A DNA stretch of 64,000 nt from Trichodelitschia bisporula (GCA_010356995.1 ML996695.1:257061-321060), one strand, 5' to 3'; shown: positions 1-10,759, counted from the first letter of the stretch. A program made the numbers and translations. The notes: a model not told the origin generated them from the letters alone.

Positions 1-1507
1 AAAAGTTGCTTTCTCGGCTTCGTTAGAGTCGGAATTTTTGGGCCTTAAGCTAGTCTATCATGAAGAGTGGGTCTGGTGAGAGTGAATGTCTCAAGTCATA
101 CTATAGGCTAGAATTGCAGCGCGTCTTACGGATGTACAACTCACCGCAATTGAAGACAATTCTATCTCTCTGCTCGAAGACCGCGTAACCTACCTTGCAT
201 TGCAGCTGCATGCATTCAGTCCGGAGCAAGGAAGCGGGGAAAGGCTACACACGTGTCTGCGACTTGGACAGCCACGGTTGAGGGAACCGTGACGGAGCTC
301 CGCTCGATCACGAGGTGAAGCTATAACAGAGTACTTATGGATAGGCGCAGGTGCATCTTTTGTGGATCCTAAGATGCCAGGAATGGGAGTTCATTTGGAA
401 ATTCTGAGTTGCGTCAATTGAGTGTTTACAAGAATCGGGAGAATCCATCGCGTTTCCAGATGGGACAGCTCAAATGCTGCAACCAGAGCCCGTTTGCAAG
501 GGCAGCACTCCATGTAGGACTTCAACGGCGGTGAGCATCGGAAATCACATCAAAAAAGCTAATTAGATGAGTCCAATGTGGGAGTGTCCGTTGTCAAGAG
601 GTTCATAAGTCGCGAGCCACACCCACACTTCATTGCTATCACAGCGAGCGAGAGACTCATGCCTGAACTCGGTCCACAGGTACACCTAAATGTAGGGACT
701 GCGTTCAACAAGTTGTTGAATTCCTTACCTCGTCGCGACTTGATATCCTTTCTTAAGTCTACTACGGATGTATGTGTGGTCCCGTTTCCCCCCCGCGTGG
801 TGTTCGCGCCGTTTGCGAGGTGCATGATGTGGCTGGAGTGCAAGGCGTGCAAGGCTTCAAGAAGGTTCACAACTTCTACTCCCCGGCGGCTTTTATACCC
901 GAGTTTCCTCGAAGAGATGCGCCCTTGGGATAGGCGATACTATGGAGCTTGCGTTAGTAGAAGTATGTTGTAAAAAGTTCATAACAGGGTGGAGGCCTTC
1001 AGAAATAGCCTTTGAAGTTGTCTCAACTGCTGAGCGAGGTAACATTCACCCGGGCTGCGGCTAGAGCCCATTCTCTCCCAAGATGAGATGAGATCTCTGA
1101 CCAGGTGCTCCAGGAGTGAGGGGAGGGCGTATACCGGTACTGTTCCAGATCTGCTCGGCTTCCTGTCCAGCCTCCGATCGGCTTCAGATCAATCAAAAGG
1201 ACTGCGCCGATGTGGCTTCGGACCGAACCTCGAGTGACAGTTGTGGACGCGTTTGTCCGTGCGTCCCGCGCGCCTGCTCCAGCCTCCAAGATAATCATTG
1301 GCTGTTAGCTTCCACGGCTCCTTACCTGTGCACGCGCCCCCTCAAGCCTCCTCCACCGAGCCACTCATCCACCACCATCAACTTTTTGTAAGCAACATCC
1401 ACACCTCGACAGAAGCTCTAGGCTTTTGGCGTGTTCTTCTCTTGTTTGCCTTTTTCATATCTCCACATTCATCCTCCTCATCCATCTCTCTCGCAAACAC
1501 AGCAATC
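1..1507. other. Intergenic/upstream region, no supported gene
   Basis: Short overlapping open frames occur on both strands, but none has a recognisable motif, a credible start context or intron-linked continuation. The last ~200 bases (about 1320-1500) are C/T-rich, as is common in fungal promoters and 5' UTRs, and lead into the plus-strand gene starting at 1508. Nothing else is recognised. Confidence 0.5.
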
Positions 1508-2712
1508 ATGATGGGCGTCTCGAATCCGAGTACGCCGCAGCGACTCACTCCGCAGCGCGCGCTCTGGGCTTCTCCGTTCAGCGATTACCACAGCGATATC
1601 GATAACCTGTCTCCGACGGCTGTGAACGCGGATACCAACCTCACGACTCTGCAACGCACTCTCCTCATCCGCCTCAATGAGATCGGGAAGCAGATTCTGC
1701 GTCGGGACCCGAGCGACCTGAAGACCCAGGCCTCCCTTTCCGCCGAGCTCGAAGCCCTCGAGCACACCCTCGGAGCGCCGGATTCGCAGTCTCGCCAGCC
1801 CGCTGATATCGATGACTCGGGTCTCTTCATCGACGACGACGTGGAGGACGAAAAGCTGCGCCTGCGTGGCTCGGGCGACTTCAGCGACATCTGGTCCCTG
1901 AAGTCGAGCGACGGCCCGGAACTCGTCTCGCGCATCTCGAGCATCGCACAGGGTCTGCGGCAGCGCTACGAAGAAATCAAGGTTAGCGCTGTGTGTACCC
2001 TTTTTGCGCAGGCTTTTGAGCCCCTGCTAACCCTATCTAGCATATTAACGACGTGGCCGTTAGCCGTCTTCGGGCCGCGACCAAGGAGCTCGGCAAGCTG
2101 CGGGCCGAGAACGAGAGCCTCCGCGAGCACGTCTCCAACGAGCAGTCACAGATGCTCTACATGAAGCTGCAGCTCAAGGCCATTGAGCTGCAGGCTGCTC
2201 CGCATCTTCAGTCGACCGAGGGCAGCCCGCTGCGCCAGGACATTGAGCGCTGGAAGAACGACTGGGGAAGCATGAACGAGCGTCTGCGCGCCGGCTTCGA
2301 GCGTTCCGTCGCCGGTCAGAGCACAGAGAGCAAGTCGGAGGACAGTGAGCAGTCTTCGGCCGACGAACAGACTGCGGAGTCCGCCTCAAAGCCTAGGCCC
2401 GTTCGCCTTTCCGATACCCCGCTGCGGGGTCGTAAGGAGTCCTGGGCCAAGGAGCCGTCTCTCCCAGAGATCAAGGAGGAAGACACTCCTGTCGATGTTG
2501 CTCCTAGTGTCGAAGGTCCTGCTCCAGAAGCTCCTGCTCCCAAAGCTCCTACTCCTGCCGAGATCGCTGCCGAGATCGCTACCGACGAAACTGAAGAGGC
2601 CAACGATTCTGGCTCCGAAGTCTCGGAGAAGACTCCGTGGCAGTACTTCCTGGAAGAGCTCTACGAATTTGCGGGTGTGAACAACTACCCGTACGACTCC
2701 GACGATGAATGA
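1508..2712 (+). CDS. Conserved-looking coiled-coil protein of unknown function
   Basis: Two exons, 1508-1981 and 2041-2712, encode 381 aa. The 59-nt intron (1982-2040) starts GTTAGC, has CTAAC near its end and a TAG acceptor, and keeps phase 0. The N-terminus is Ser/Thr/Pro-rich. The segment around residues 40-85 (TLQRTLLIRLNEIGKQILRR and following) and that around residues 145-215 look like heptad-type helices, the second spanning the splice junction. Residues 225-340 are acidic, Pro/Ala-rich and probably disordered, and the end is strongly acidic (YPYDSDDE). There is no signal peptide, membrane segment or catalytic motif. The start was chosen at the first ATG after the C/T-rich leader; the next codon is also ATG. 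I do not recognise the family. A cytoplasmic scaffold role is only a guess from the coiled coils. Confidence 0.75.
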
Positions 2713-3456
2713 TTATGTCTCTACGCCTTGAACGCCACGACCCAACTGCACGACCCAACTGCACGACCCCCATCACGACATCCTCATGTTCATGCATCTC
2801 ATGGCTCACGATATTTTCTTACTACTGGCGTTTCCGGAGGGCGAGCGGCCATTTGCGAATGTTATCCTGCTTTGCTTTCCCGTTTCGACTGATGTTCTTA
2901 CGGCGAGATACCCCCGATCACTAGCGAAGGAAGATTGCCCTGTTTGTTGCATTGGGTCCCCGACCGGAGTACACTGGGGACGATGATATGGCTCATGCCT
3001 GTCAATAACTCAGTGAGCTGCTTGCTTGGGTGCCTGTTTACGGAGTTTGTTCACGGCTATCAGTTTTGCATGTGAGCAGGGTGTGCGCACGGAGGACTGC
3101 TGCTGTTGGCCGTAGGTAGATGTACAAATCAAGGCCAATGTTCTTCCAATTGAGGCGTTCAGTGCAAGTGGCTCGTATGATGTGCATATGTCCTCCGAAC
3201 GTGCAGCCTCGGTGCAGAGCTCACCCTGGCATGGTTCGCAGCACCGGGGAGCTCCGCCCCCACATTGCCCCTCACTGCGGGGGTGTCAGAAGCCCTGATA
3301 GCAGCCTGCTCTCCCAGATCTCCTTTGTAAGCACCCCTTCCCCCGCCTTTTCAACCTCAATTACCTCCATTGACCCCGCCTACCAGCTCTCTTCCCTCTT
3401 ACATACTTTTGACGCCCTCGCTGTCGCCCTCGCTACCACCCTCGCTATCGCTCGCA
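2713..3456. other. Intergenic region upstream of ureG
   Basis: This holds the 3' flank of the coiled-coil gene and the presumed ureG promoter. The last 150 bases before 3457 are C/T-rich. No other feature is recognised. Confidence 0.5.
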
Positions 3457-4338
3457 ATGTCTCACACACACGACCACGCCCACGCCCACGATGCCTCCGA
3501 CCACGGCCACACGCACGAAATCCTCACAGGGCCAGGCTCGTACCTCGGGCGCGAAATGCCGCTCATCACGGGGCGGAACTGGGACGAGCGGGCGTTTACC
3601 GTAGGCATTGGCGGGTACACCATCTCCCCCCCCCCTCACCACCTCTCCCCCAAAAAGCCCTCCCTTCACAAAGCCTGCTAACCCCCCTGCCCAGCCCCGT
3701 CGGCTCCGGCAAAACCGCCCTCATGCTCGCGCTGTGTCAGAATTTGAGAGATCGGTACTCCATCGCCGCCGTAACAAACGACATCTTCACGCGCGAAGAC
3801 TGCGACTTCCTGCAACGGCACTCCGCCCTGTCCCCCCCCAGCCGCATCCGCGCCATTGAAACCGGTGGTTGCCCTCATGCCGCTGTGCGCGAAGATATAA
3901 GCACCAACCTCGCGGCCCTCGAGGACCTACACCGCGAATTCGCCCCGGACATCCTGCTCATCGAGTCCGGCGGGGACAATTTGGCCGCGAATTATAGTCG
4001 CGAGTTGGCGGATTATATCGTGTATGTCATTGATGTGAGCGGCGGGGATAAGATACCCCGCAAGGGAGGCCCGGGGATCACGCAGAGCGATTTGTTGGTG
4101 GTGAATAAGACGGATTTGGCGCAGGCGGTGGGGGCGGATTTGGGGGTTATGGAGAGTGATGCTAGGAAGATGAGGTACGTGAGTCCCGGGCTTTGTGGAT
4201 CCTGGTGTTGATGATGGTAGGGAGGGCGGGCCGACGATCTTCGCGCAGGTTAAGCATGGGGTTAATGTGGAGCATATCGTGGGCTTGATCTTGAGCGCAT
4301 GGAAAGCATCTGGCGCAACGCAGGCGAAAGGGAAGTAA
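3457..4338 (+). CDS. ureG: Urease accessory GTPase UreG
   Basis: Three exons (3457-3614, 3695-4174, 4221-4338) encode 251 aa; introns are 80 and 46 nt. UreG is a SIMIBI-class GTPase that carries nickel into apo-urease with UreD and UreF. The N-terminus is His-rich ([10 protein letters not shown]), a metal-binding tail common in UreG. The P-loop GPVGSGKT (about 53-60) is split by intron 1. The metal-binding CPH motif is at about 112-114, followed by the UreG signature [15 protein letters not shown] and the guanine-specificity motif NKTD. The first 5' splice falls inside the GGP of the P-loop and restores it exactly. The last exon restores the conserved end ([13 protein letters not shown]) after a short intron. 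Other urease genes are not in this window. Family assignment is secure; the main risk is exact exon edges. Confidence 0.93.
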
Positions 4339-4730
4339 ATGTTCCATGGGGGAGATTTCACCGGTCAAAAATGAATGGTCAGGATGAGTAATCGGCATCG
4401 TGGCGAGAATGCGAAGATCGGCGTCCGGAGCTGAGCATTAGCGCATGGATGAGGCATTTATTATGTCTTTGATGTAGATAGTCGAGCGGGGCCGCAAAGC
4501 GCAGCATGCCCTTATGTGATGATACATGGCCTCTTGCGAGGTTCCTTTCCTATCAATGCAGCCGGATAACCCTCCCTGGTTCGGATGACCCGTTGTCAAA
4601 CCCCCGTGGAACCCATGATGTGGTCATAGAGACTTCGTCCTCTACCGCCCAAACGCCGTGCTAATGTGGTATCGATATCCCAAATCCAGAAACGCCAAAA
4701 TCCAACCTAGAGATGCGAGGCACCCCGACC
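4339..4730. other. Convergent intergenic region
   Basis: This is the 3' flank between ureG (plus) and the membrane-protein gene (minus). No open frame or repeat is supported. Confidence 0.5.
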
Positions 4731-5751
4731 TCATCTCAATGCCCGTTCTAACCAACGTTCCCACCATGAGCGCACTCCAAGAACAGATGCCTTCCCGTCA
4801 TTGTACCCCTTGGGAGTGTCGGATCCAGTAGGGTCTCCAATTATGCCTGCATAGAACCAGAAGACCGCGGCTACCCATGCAGCGAGAGCCACACCGATGG
4901 CGACGAATGGCGAAAAAAGAAGTACCACGACCAAAACCGGAGCGCTGTATGCGTCGGTTTCCAGCGAGGAGTAGATGAATATGAGCTGGCTGCGGTGTGC
5001 GGAGGAGAGGAACTTGATGACTTGTTGGCCGAAGGAGGGGCCCTTCTTGCAAAGCCGGACCGGCTGGAGGAAGCAGATGGCGACCAGGCAAAGGACAGTC
5101 CAGATGGTGATTAAAAACGAGACAATTGGGGCAAAGAACGAGAGATAAATCTGCCACACAGTGAGTCCACACATCAATTACCAGCTTTGAACTGTGACGT
5201 ACCAATATCTTGAGCGCCTTGTGCTCCAAAATCACCTCTTCACGTTCCATGCGACTCACAGCGTGCGAAGCGCTGTATCCGTATGACCGCGTAACGCAAC
5301 TTCCTCCAGCGCCACGGCTAGGTTGATACAGCGTCTGCTTTTCAGGATCGGGCACCGCGCCCACACCACTTCGATTGGGGGCTGAGCTCCGGTTTGAGCG
5401 GATATCCGGGTACGGACTGTGCGCTGTTTCTGGTGCCAAGATGGATGTTGCGATATATGACGCCCGCGATGGACTTGACGGGTTCGAAGCGTCCAAGAGA
5501 GCCTTTCCCAGGAGGTCAGATGAATTCGGGTGCGCGGCGGGGAAAACAGGCGAGTCAGTAGTGTCGGGAGAGGCGGATACGGAGGGGCTTGGATGCGAGT
5601 GGAGATGGTTCGGTTGGATTGTTAGGTTCGATATTGGGCTGCCATGCCATCGCTTTTGTCCCGTGGTGGGATTGTAACTCATGGACGGGTGTTGCGGGAG
5701 CCGAGGATTGCTCATGACGGGGTTCTGGTGACTTTGGCTCGTCCTTCGCAT
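4731..5751 (-). CDS. Membrane protein with disordered N-terminus, unknown function
   Basis: Two exons on the minus strand, 5751-5203 and 5150-4731, encode 322 aa; the 52-nt intron has a GTACGT donor and CAG acceptor. Residues 1-165 are Ser/Pro/Asn-rich and low complexity. A short helix (MEREEVILEHKALKIL) then leads into two long hydrophobic blocks at about 183-213 and 251-286, each long enough for one or two membrane passes. The basic segment between them (QPVRLCKKG...) and the C-terminal Trp/Arg-rich stretch are probably cytosolic. A second in-frame Met lies 12 residues in, at 5715. No transporter or enzyme signature is visible. The gene faces a 4.4-kb upstream region rich in GCCAAG hexamers. 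I do not recognise the family. Confidence 0.75.
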
Positions 5752-8295
5752 GTCAGGGAGGGAAATAGGGAGAAGGTGTCGACGCCGAGAGCTGGTATCT
5801 CAGAGGCTCGCAAGCCTTGCGCGGGGTGTAGTGGGGTTCGGCGCGGTGGTTGGGATGGAAATGGAGTTGGGATGCGATGGAGAAGACGGAAGTATGAGGA
5901 GGCATGTTATACATGAAAGCGCCTTTGAGTCCCAAACGGCTTGGAGGGCTCATGGTCGAGAGCTTGCCGCGGAGAGGCCAAGATGCTCAGCGCCCTTGGC
6001 GTGGCCAATGGTGGAGTGGACAAGCGGGCGAGATTGTGGGAAAGGACAACGCATCTTGGCGTGCCTGCAGCCTTGGGACAAGAAGTGGGTGGATATTGGC
6101 GCCTTGGTGCCTCATTTTGACGCCGCTTTCCATCACTCCTTCCCCAGAAACGGCGGAAGGGGCGGGTTGTTCACCACCAAGAAGAAGAAGAAGTCGCGAT
6201 TGACCCATGTGCTCTTTCTCCCTCTCTCCTCCTGCTAAATTCCCCATGAAAGGAAGTGACGGGAAGAGAAAAGAGCCCTCACTTCCCCATGTTGTCTTTC
6301 GATTGTCGTCATTAGCCCCACACATCGTCTCTTGTTACCTCCGTACTTCTTTTCTCTTCGGCGCTGTCCGTCCATCTCTTCTCAACATCTCCTCTCATTT
6401 CACTATCATCTCTTGATCAATTCTTCGTCTTTTCTCTTCCGTTCCGCCCCACCCCCCTCCAGGCCTTCTGAACCACACATGCCCTCAGCCAAGTCCGCCC
6501 AGCTTGGCACCCCGTTCTCCATCAGCCAAGGCTTGGTGGTTTCATCGCTTGACCCGATAGCTGCCACTTGCGCCTTGCGTCCGGCGCCGCCTTCATCTGG
6601 TGTCTGGGCGTTGGATCTACTCGTATTGTCCGAAGGGTTATTGGTTCGGTTCCGTGGATCCCGCTTCGATTCATCGACCACAGCCTCATGCTCTTTGCTC
6701 TATTCCATCGACATGCTCTCCTCTTTACCGTGCGTTGGCCAAGCGTAGACGTTGGATCATGAGATGGAAGAAATGGAAGGAAATGGCCGCCGCAGCAAAC
6801 AGAATTTCAACAGGCAGATGCCGCCTTGGCCGCCATCGGACGTTTGCCTTGAAATTCCCCGACCGTCTCCAATCGCGCAGCCTTGGACGAACTTGGGCCT
6901 CCCTGTGATTGGTTCTTGGTCTTTCGTCAGAGTCTTAGGATCTTCACCGGGCCTCGCTGTTCCTCGCAACCGTCGTGCCCATTTTGCGCTTTGGAGTGTG
7001 ATGACAGCCCAGGCGACGGAAGTCCCTCAAAAGTATGAGATGGATTGCAACGCCTGCATCTTGTGCAACGTCACACGCTTGGCATGCCCCTCCCATCACG
7101 TTCGCCGCCCGTGGATCTCAAAGGACCGCCACACCCAAATTCTGGATGTGTTTGTGCGTGAGGGTTGTAATGTCCTTGGTTATACGGATGTACGAGGGTA
7201 CCCATTTATTTCTTTGAAGCTCAAATGCTTCGGAAGTCCTTTGCACATACCCACGGTTGCACAAATCCGCGAGATACCTCGCATCCGCTTTTCGGCCAAG
7301 AGAGCGAAGCGAATGAGGCCGACTGGAGACTTTCTCGAACCTCCCCAAGGCAGTGGACTCTTGGTTCCCGCGCAGATGGTGAAATCGGGCAACGCCGTCC
7401 GGCTCGGCAAGTGGGACGTCGCCTACTAAGTACCGCACATTACCACACCAAAGCAGATTTCTGCTATCGGTGACGCGGCCTTCCGATGCCGTTTGCAGTC
7501 TGATACAGTCTAGACAGATTTGTACTCTTGAGCATCCATGCCGAGCCCTTAAGCTGGCGGACCGGTCCCATCCTAAATCGCATTTACCTTTTTCTAGCGC
7601 AGAGGCGGCTATCCGCAAGGCCGCCGGGAGGCAGAGACGGCAACGCGGGCACTGCGGGGTCTGCTGGCAAGTCTAGCCCAAGGCTCGCGGTTACGTAAAC
7701 CCGGGCTTGCGGTTCGCATTTTCATTTTGCAACTTTATATCCGCGAAAATGCGAGAGCTGGGCAGCGTCCGGCACTCCGGTTGGCCAGTTTTACCACATT
7801 ACCTGCCAAGAGGCAGAGAAAATCGAGAAGGCGTGGGCGCGGCGCAAGATCTTTTGGCCCTTGGGTTCTCCATCCACTGGTCCTTGGACTCTCGGCCCAA
7901 TTACGCGGTCGGATAGTGTCACTTCCCGAAGTGCTTGCCCCTGCCGCGCCCAGCCGTGACACAGCAGGACGTCGACAAACACTAGCCTTGCGTGGAACCT
8001 TGTGTGGAATATTCCGTGTTTGGTACTACGCTAATCGCTCACCAAGCCGCCGCACTGCCAGCATGGAGGACGTCACACTATGGAAATGTGAGCATCTCGC
8101 CTAGAGCGGGATATGTGTGAATATGTGTGACTGGTCGGAGCTTCTCTACCGGCTTGGGAGGAAGTAGAGTTGTCACAAACATGACATGGCACGGTGTGAA
8201 AAGGTAGTTCTAGTAGGATAATTAATGAAACTTTTCTTTCTAAAATAAACCTCTCCGGTGATTCTTCTCTTTGATAACCCTTACTCATTCTTGTC
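5752..8295. other. Long gene-poor upstream region with GCCAAG cluster
   Basis: No gene is supported here. A C/T-rich tract at about 6200-6480 resembles a fungal promoter or leader, but the open frame that follows (ATG at about 6479, 90 codons) matches nothing I know. The 225-codon plus frame at 6752-7429 lacks any family signature. The region has unusually frequent CCAAG/CTTGG words (see the separate entry). Near 7716-7760 there is a 10-bp inverted repeat (TCGCATTTTC / GAAAATGCGA). Confidence 0.5.
5977..7810. promoter_or_regulatory. Cluster of PacC-like GCCAAG hexamers
   Basis: I count eleven GCCAAG/CTTGGC hexamers: 5977, 5995, 6055, 6488, 6503, 6525, 6738, 6825, 7078, 7295 and 7805. About one would be expected by chance in 1.8 kb. 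GCCARG is the established consensus for the ambient-pH zinc-finger regulator PacC of filamentous fungi. The nearest gene able to use the sites is the minus-strand membrane-protein gene starting at 5751. Function as PacC sites is inference; a compositional bias toward CCTTGG words could also explain the count. Confidence 0.3.
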
Positions 8296-8508
8296 GGACC
8301 AAGACCCATCTACCAAGATCCCTTTTCCCTTGGACAGGGTCCTATAGCTCAAATCCGATAAAGAATGCCTAGATGCCACGGTGCAAGTTGATATAATGCG
8401 CTAAAAATTATATCGACTAGTACCGTAGCATTCAAGCATTTTTTATCGGATTCGAGCTGTGGGACCTTGTCTAAGGGTAAGGAGATATTGGTAGATGGGC
8501 CTTAGGCC
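8296..8508. repeat. Long imperfect palindrome (foldback/MITE-like)
   Basis: The arms are 8296-8397 and 8407-8508, separated by a 9-nt loop. Aligned by eye, the 102-bp arms differ at about 20 positions (about 80% identity), and about 16 of the differences are transitions. That fits an old inverted duplication decayed by C-to-T change, as in repeat-induced point mutation. A further TTGTC/GACAA pair lies just outside, with a 5-nt offset. No open frame and no clear target-site duplication were found. Confidence 0.8.
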
Positions 8509-8569
8509 AGTTTGACAACCTAATCTCAGGGCACAATGCAATGGGCAATGACGCAACACAACTGCATGT

Positions 8570-8785
8570 ATGACTCGAAATACTACTATGAAGAGGATAT
8601 GTAAAGTGTGGGGAAAACTCGAACGCAGGAGTGGGGGTGCTGCGAACTCTGGCCTTGGCGCCAACATGACGACGCTAGCCTTAGGTCTCAACAGGCACCG
8701 AGCGATTGCGCCGTGGTGTGGCTCCGCAACACCACAGCTAGGCAAGGCGTGGTGAAGCCATGAGACCTAACTATAAAATCGAGCT
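8570..8785 (+). repeat. Diverged direct repeat, copy A
   Basis: Copy A shares ordered blocks with 8970-9165: ACGCAGGAGTGGG near 8623, GCGCCGTGGTGTGGCT near 8708, and a CATGA...TATA-AATCGA block at the end. The spacing between blocks is nearly equal in both copies (about 80 and 86 nt). Overall identity is moderate. Origin unknown. Confidence 0.55.
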
Positions 8786-8969
8786 AACAATTTTTTTATA
8801 GGGGTTATCGCATCGAGCTAGGTTAGGTATGGAGGCGATCTTGGTATCCTGCGGTTAGGTTAGGTCGGTTAAAATTAGGCGCGCGCTAATTTATATATTA
8901 CTAATTTCCGATCTCCGATTATACGATTGGTCACGGGCAACGTCTGGGACATCAAACAGCGCAATGTGT

Positions 8970-9165
8970 GTGGATGACTGAAATAGTGCAATGATCAGGA
9001 ACTATGAAAGGTGTGAGTGGGGAAACGCAGGAGTGGGAGTGCGGTGGATCCTGGGCTAAGCGAGCATGTGACCACACACGCAAGCCTCAGGCCCACACGC
9101 TGCACCAAGCGACTGCGCCGTGGTGTGGCTGTGCTCAAGTCATGACAGATTTATAGAATCGATCG
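8970..9165 (+). repeat. Diverged direct repeat, copy B
   Basis: This is the partner of the repeat at 8570-8785, with the same block order. An AT-rich spacer of about 180 bp separates the copies. No coding capacity is visible. Confidence 0.55.
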
Positions 9166-9511
9166 AATAAATGAACGAACGAATGAACGTGTCAGGGGCG
9201 CACAAATCACTGGTCGCACAGCATTGGTTGTGGAATAACATTCATTGAAAGCTTGAAGAACTATGTAAGTGTTTCGCGTGTGAATGTGGAGTGTGGGGGA
9301 GCTGGGCCATCCATATGGGCCCAGCGGATGAAAGTTTGCGCGAGCCCCAGACTCATAACCTACTACGTACGTAGTAGTCGCATTGGGCCCAGAGGCGCCG
9401 AGAGTTTACAGACTTGGCCGGTTTCTTTGAGTGCGGATGGCGGCTGCAAATAGACACCCGTGTCCCGGGGCTTCAGGCCGGGGAGGGGGCATTCCCGGTA
9501 GTACTTTCCGA

Positions 9512-9722
9512 CAAAGCTTCCAAAGTGCCCGGCGCGAACGGGCGGACCGATGGGCGTAAACGGGCGAAGAAGGCAGATATCAAAATTATTTGATAAAACT
9601 TATTCTATCTACTCCTACGACTAGATTTCTATTATGAAAAGAATATAACTTTTATATCTGCCTTCTTCGCCCGTTTACGCCCATCGGTCCGCCCGTTCGC
9701 GCCGGGCACTTTGGAAGCCCTG
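9512..9722. mobile_element. hAT-type MITE, apparently intact
   Basis: The terminal inverted repeats are 9512-9580 and 9654-9722, 69 bp each. They match everywhere except positions 3 and 4 (left end CAAAG, right end CAGGG on the opposite strand). The 73-bp core is AT-rich and noncoding. The element is flanked directly by the 8-bp repeat CTTTCCGA at 9504-9511 and 9723-9730. An 8-bp target duplication and ends of the YARNG type are hallmarks of the hAT superfamily. With no transposase the element is non-autonomous. Near-perfect arms suggest a recent insertion or escape from repeat-induced mutation. Confidence 0.85.
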
Positions 9723-9730
9723 CTTTCCGA

Positions 9731-10150
9731 TGCCCATTTCCCAGGTGCTGGGCATGCGAGGGTGGATTCTGAGGGGTATTACCGGTTCATGGCTTCACGG
9801 CAGGTCTCGGGTGCTTAGTCTTAATAATGAATTAGCGGTCCAGTTGGCTATGAGGTCTCGAGCCGAGTGCAACTTGCTCCCCAAACGGACCGCGACCACT
9901 CCTCATCCCATGTATCCCTTAGGTGTACATGCCCTGTTCCCTTTACACGCCGATGCCTTGTAACCCTTGACTCCTTCCCGAACCCCGCCCGCCGGAAAAT
10001 GATATCCCCAAAAACGCCATAGACCACAGACAGCGATAAGAATACGCCCGAAAGACTATTCACGCCATCAGCCAAAACAGCACACCCCCAGCGTGCTCGC
10101 AATCGTAACGGTGGTTCCCAATATCGATGCGCAGCACATGATACAAGTCG
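9731..10150. other. Intergenic region between MITE and F-box-like gene
   Basis: Short frames occur on both strands with no family signature. Nothing else is recognised. Confidence 0.45.
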
Positions 10151-10759
10151 TTATCTGTGCTGTAATGAACTGCGTCTTCGGATGAAACGGCTCGTTGCGG
10201 CGGCGGCGGCGGTGCTTCGGTCCCGCAGAAGGCCCTCCCTGTAGTCCCTAAACATCAGCCGCGAGTCCCAGTCCCGGAGCGAAAGAAAGCCAACTACTTT
10301 CGGCTTTCCGTCCTCCGGCGTCTTCTTCTGCTCCTTCGCTTTGACCTGCGGCACAGGCGGCGTCAACGACGCCCCCCTCCAAGGCTGACTTTCTGCACGC
10401 CCGACCTTGTCCTCCACCACCCGCCGCCTTAGCTTAGCCCGCGCCCCCAAGTCCCGCCGTACTTCTTCGATTAAGAGCCGCGTGTCCGCATCCGTGTGCA
10501 GCAGCTTGCGGTTCAGGTAGTTCTTGCGCTGGATCCAGGCCCCGACCACCCAGATCATGTCCGCCATGACGGACCCATGGACACGCCCGTATTCCTCGGC
10601 CATCCAGATTAGCGCAGTGATGGAGGTTATTAGGAGGTCTTTATCGCTGAGTATGCTGTAGAGGATGCGTTGCCGGATTTCGCGGGGCAGGGCGAGGAGG
10701 GCGGGGCGAGGCTGCGGGATGGGACGCGGTTGCGTGGCGGGTCGGGGGTGGGTGACCAT
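10151..10759 (-). CDS. Small F-box-like hypothetical protein
   Basis: A single exon on the minus strand encodes 202 aa. After a Pro/Arg-rich lead, the segment LLALPREIRQRILYSIL at about residues 21-37 has the Leu-Pro-x-Glu-Ile-Arg...Ile pattern of the start of an F-box-like domain. Many short fungal proteins of unknown target share it. The rest is basic and charged (RRDLGARAKLRRR; KEQKKTPEDGK) with a Ser/Ala/Arg-rich end. No LRR, WD40 or other substrate-binding repeat is present, so an SCF adaptor role is only inferred. The gene lies beside the repeat-rich 8-9.7 kb stretch. It could be a rapidly evolving accessory gene. Confidence 0.55.
   Translation of the reverse strand: MVTHPRPATQPRPIPQPRPALLALPREIRQRILYSILSDKDLLITSITALIWMAEEYGRVHGSVMADMIWVVGAWIQRKNYLNRKLLHTDADTRLLIEEVRRDLGARAKLRRRVVEDKVGRAESQPWRGASLTPPVPQVKAKEQKKTPEDGKPKVVGFLSLRDWDSRLMFRDYREGLLRDRSTAAAAATSRFIRRRSSLQHR

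Noticed and set aside
6752-7429. 225-codon plus-strand open frame
   Set aside because: No family motif, odd composition and overlapping frames on the other strand. It is open probably because of GC-rich sequence.
7716-7760. 10-bp inverted repeat TCGCATTTTC / GAAAATGCGA
   Set aside because: It does not extend beyond 10 bp and lies in composition where chance matches are likely.
8679-8770. 10-bp inverted repeat TTAGGTCTCA / TGAGACCTAA as element ends
   Set aside because: Too short, with no target duplication and no matching internal structure.
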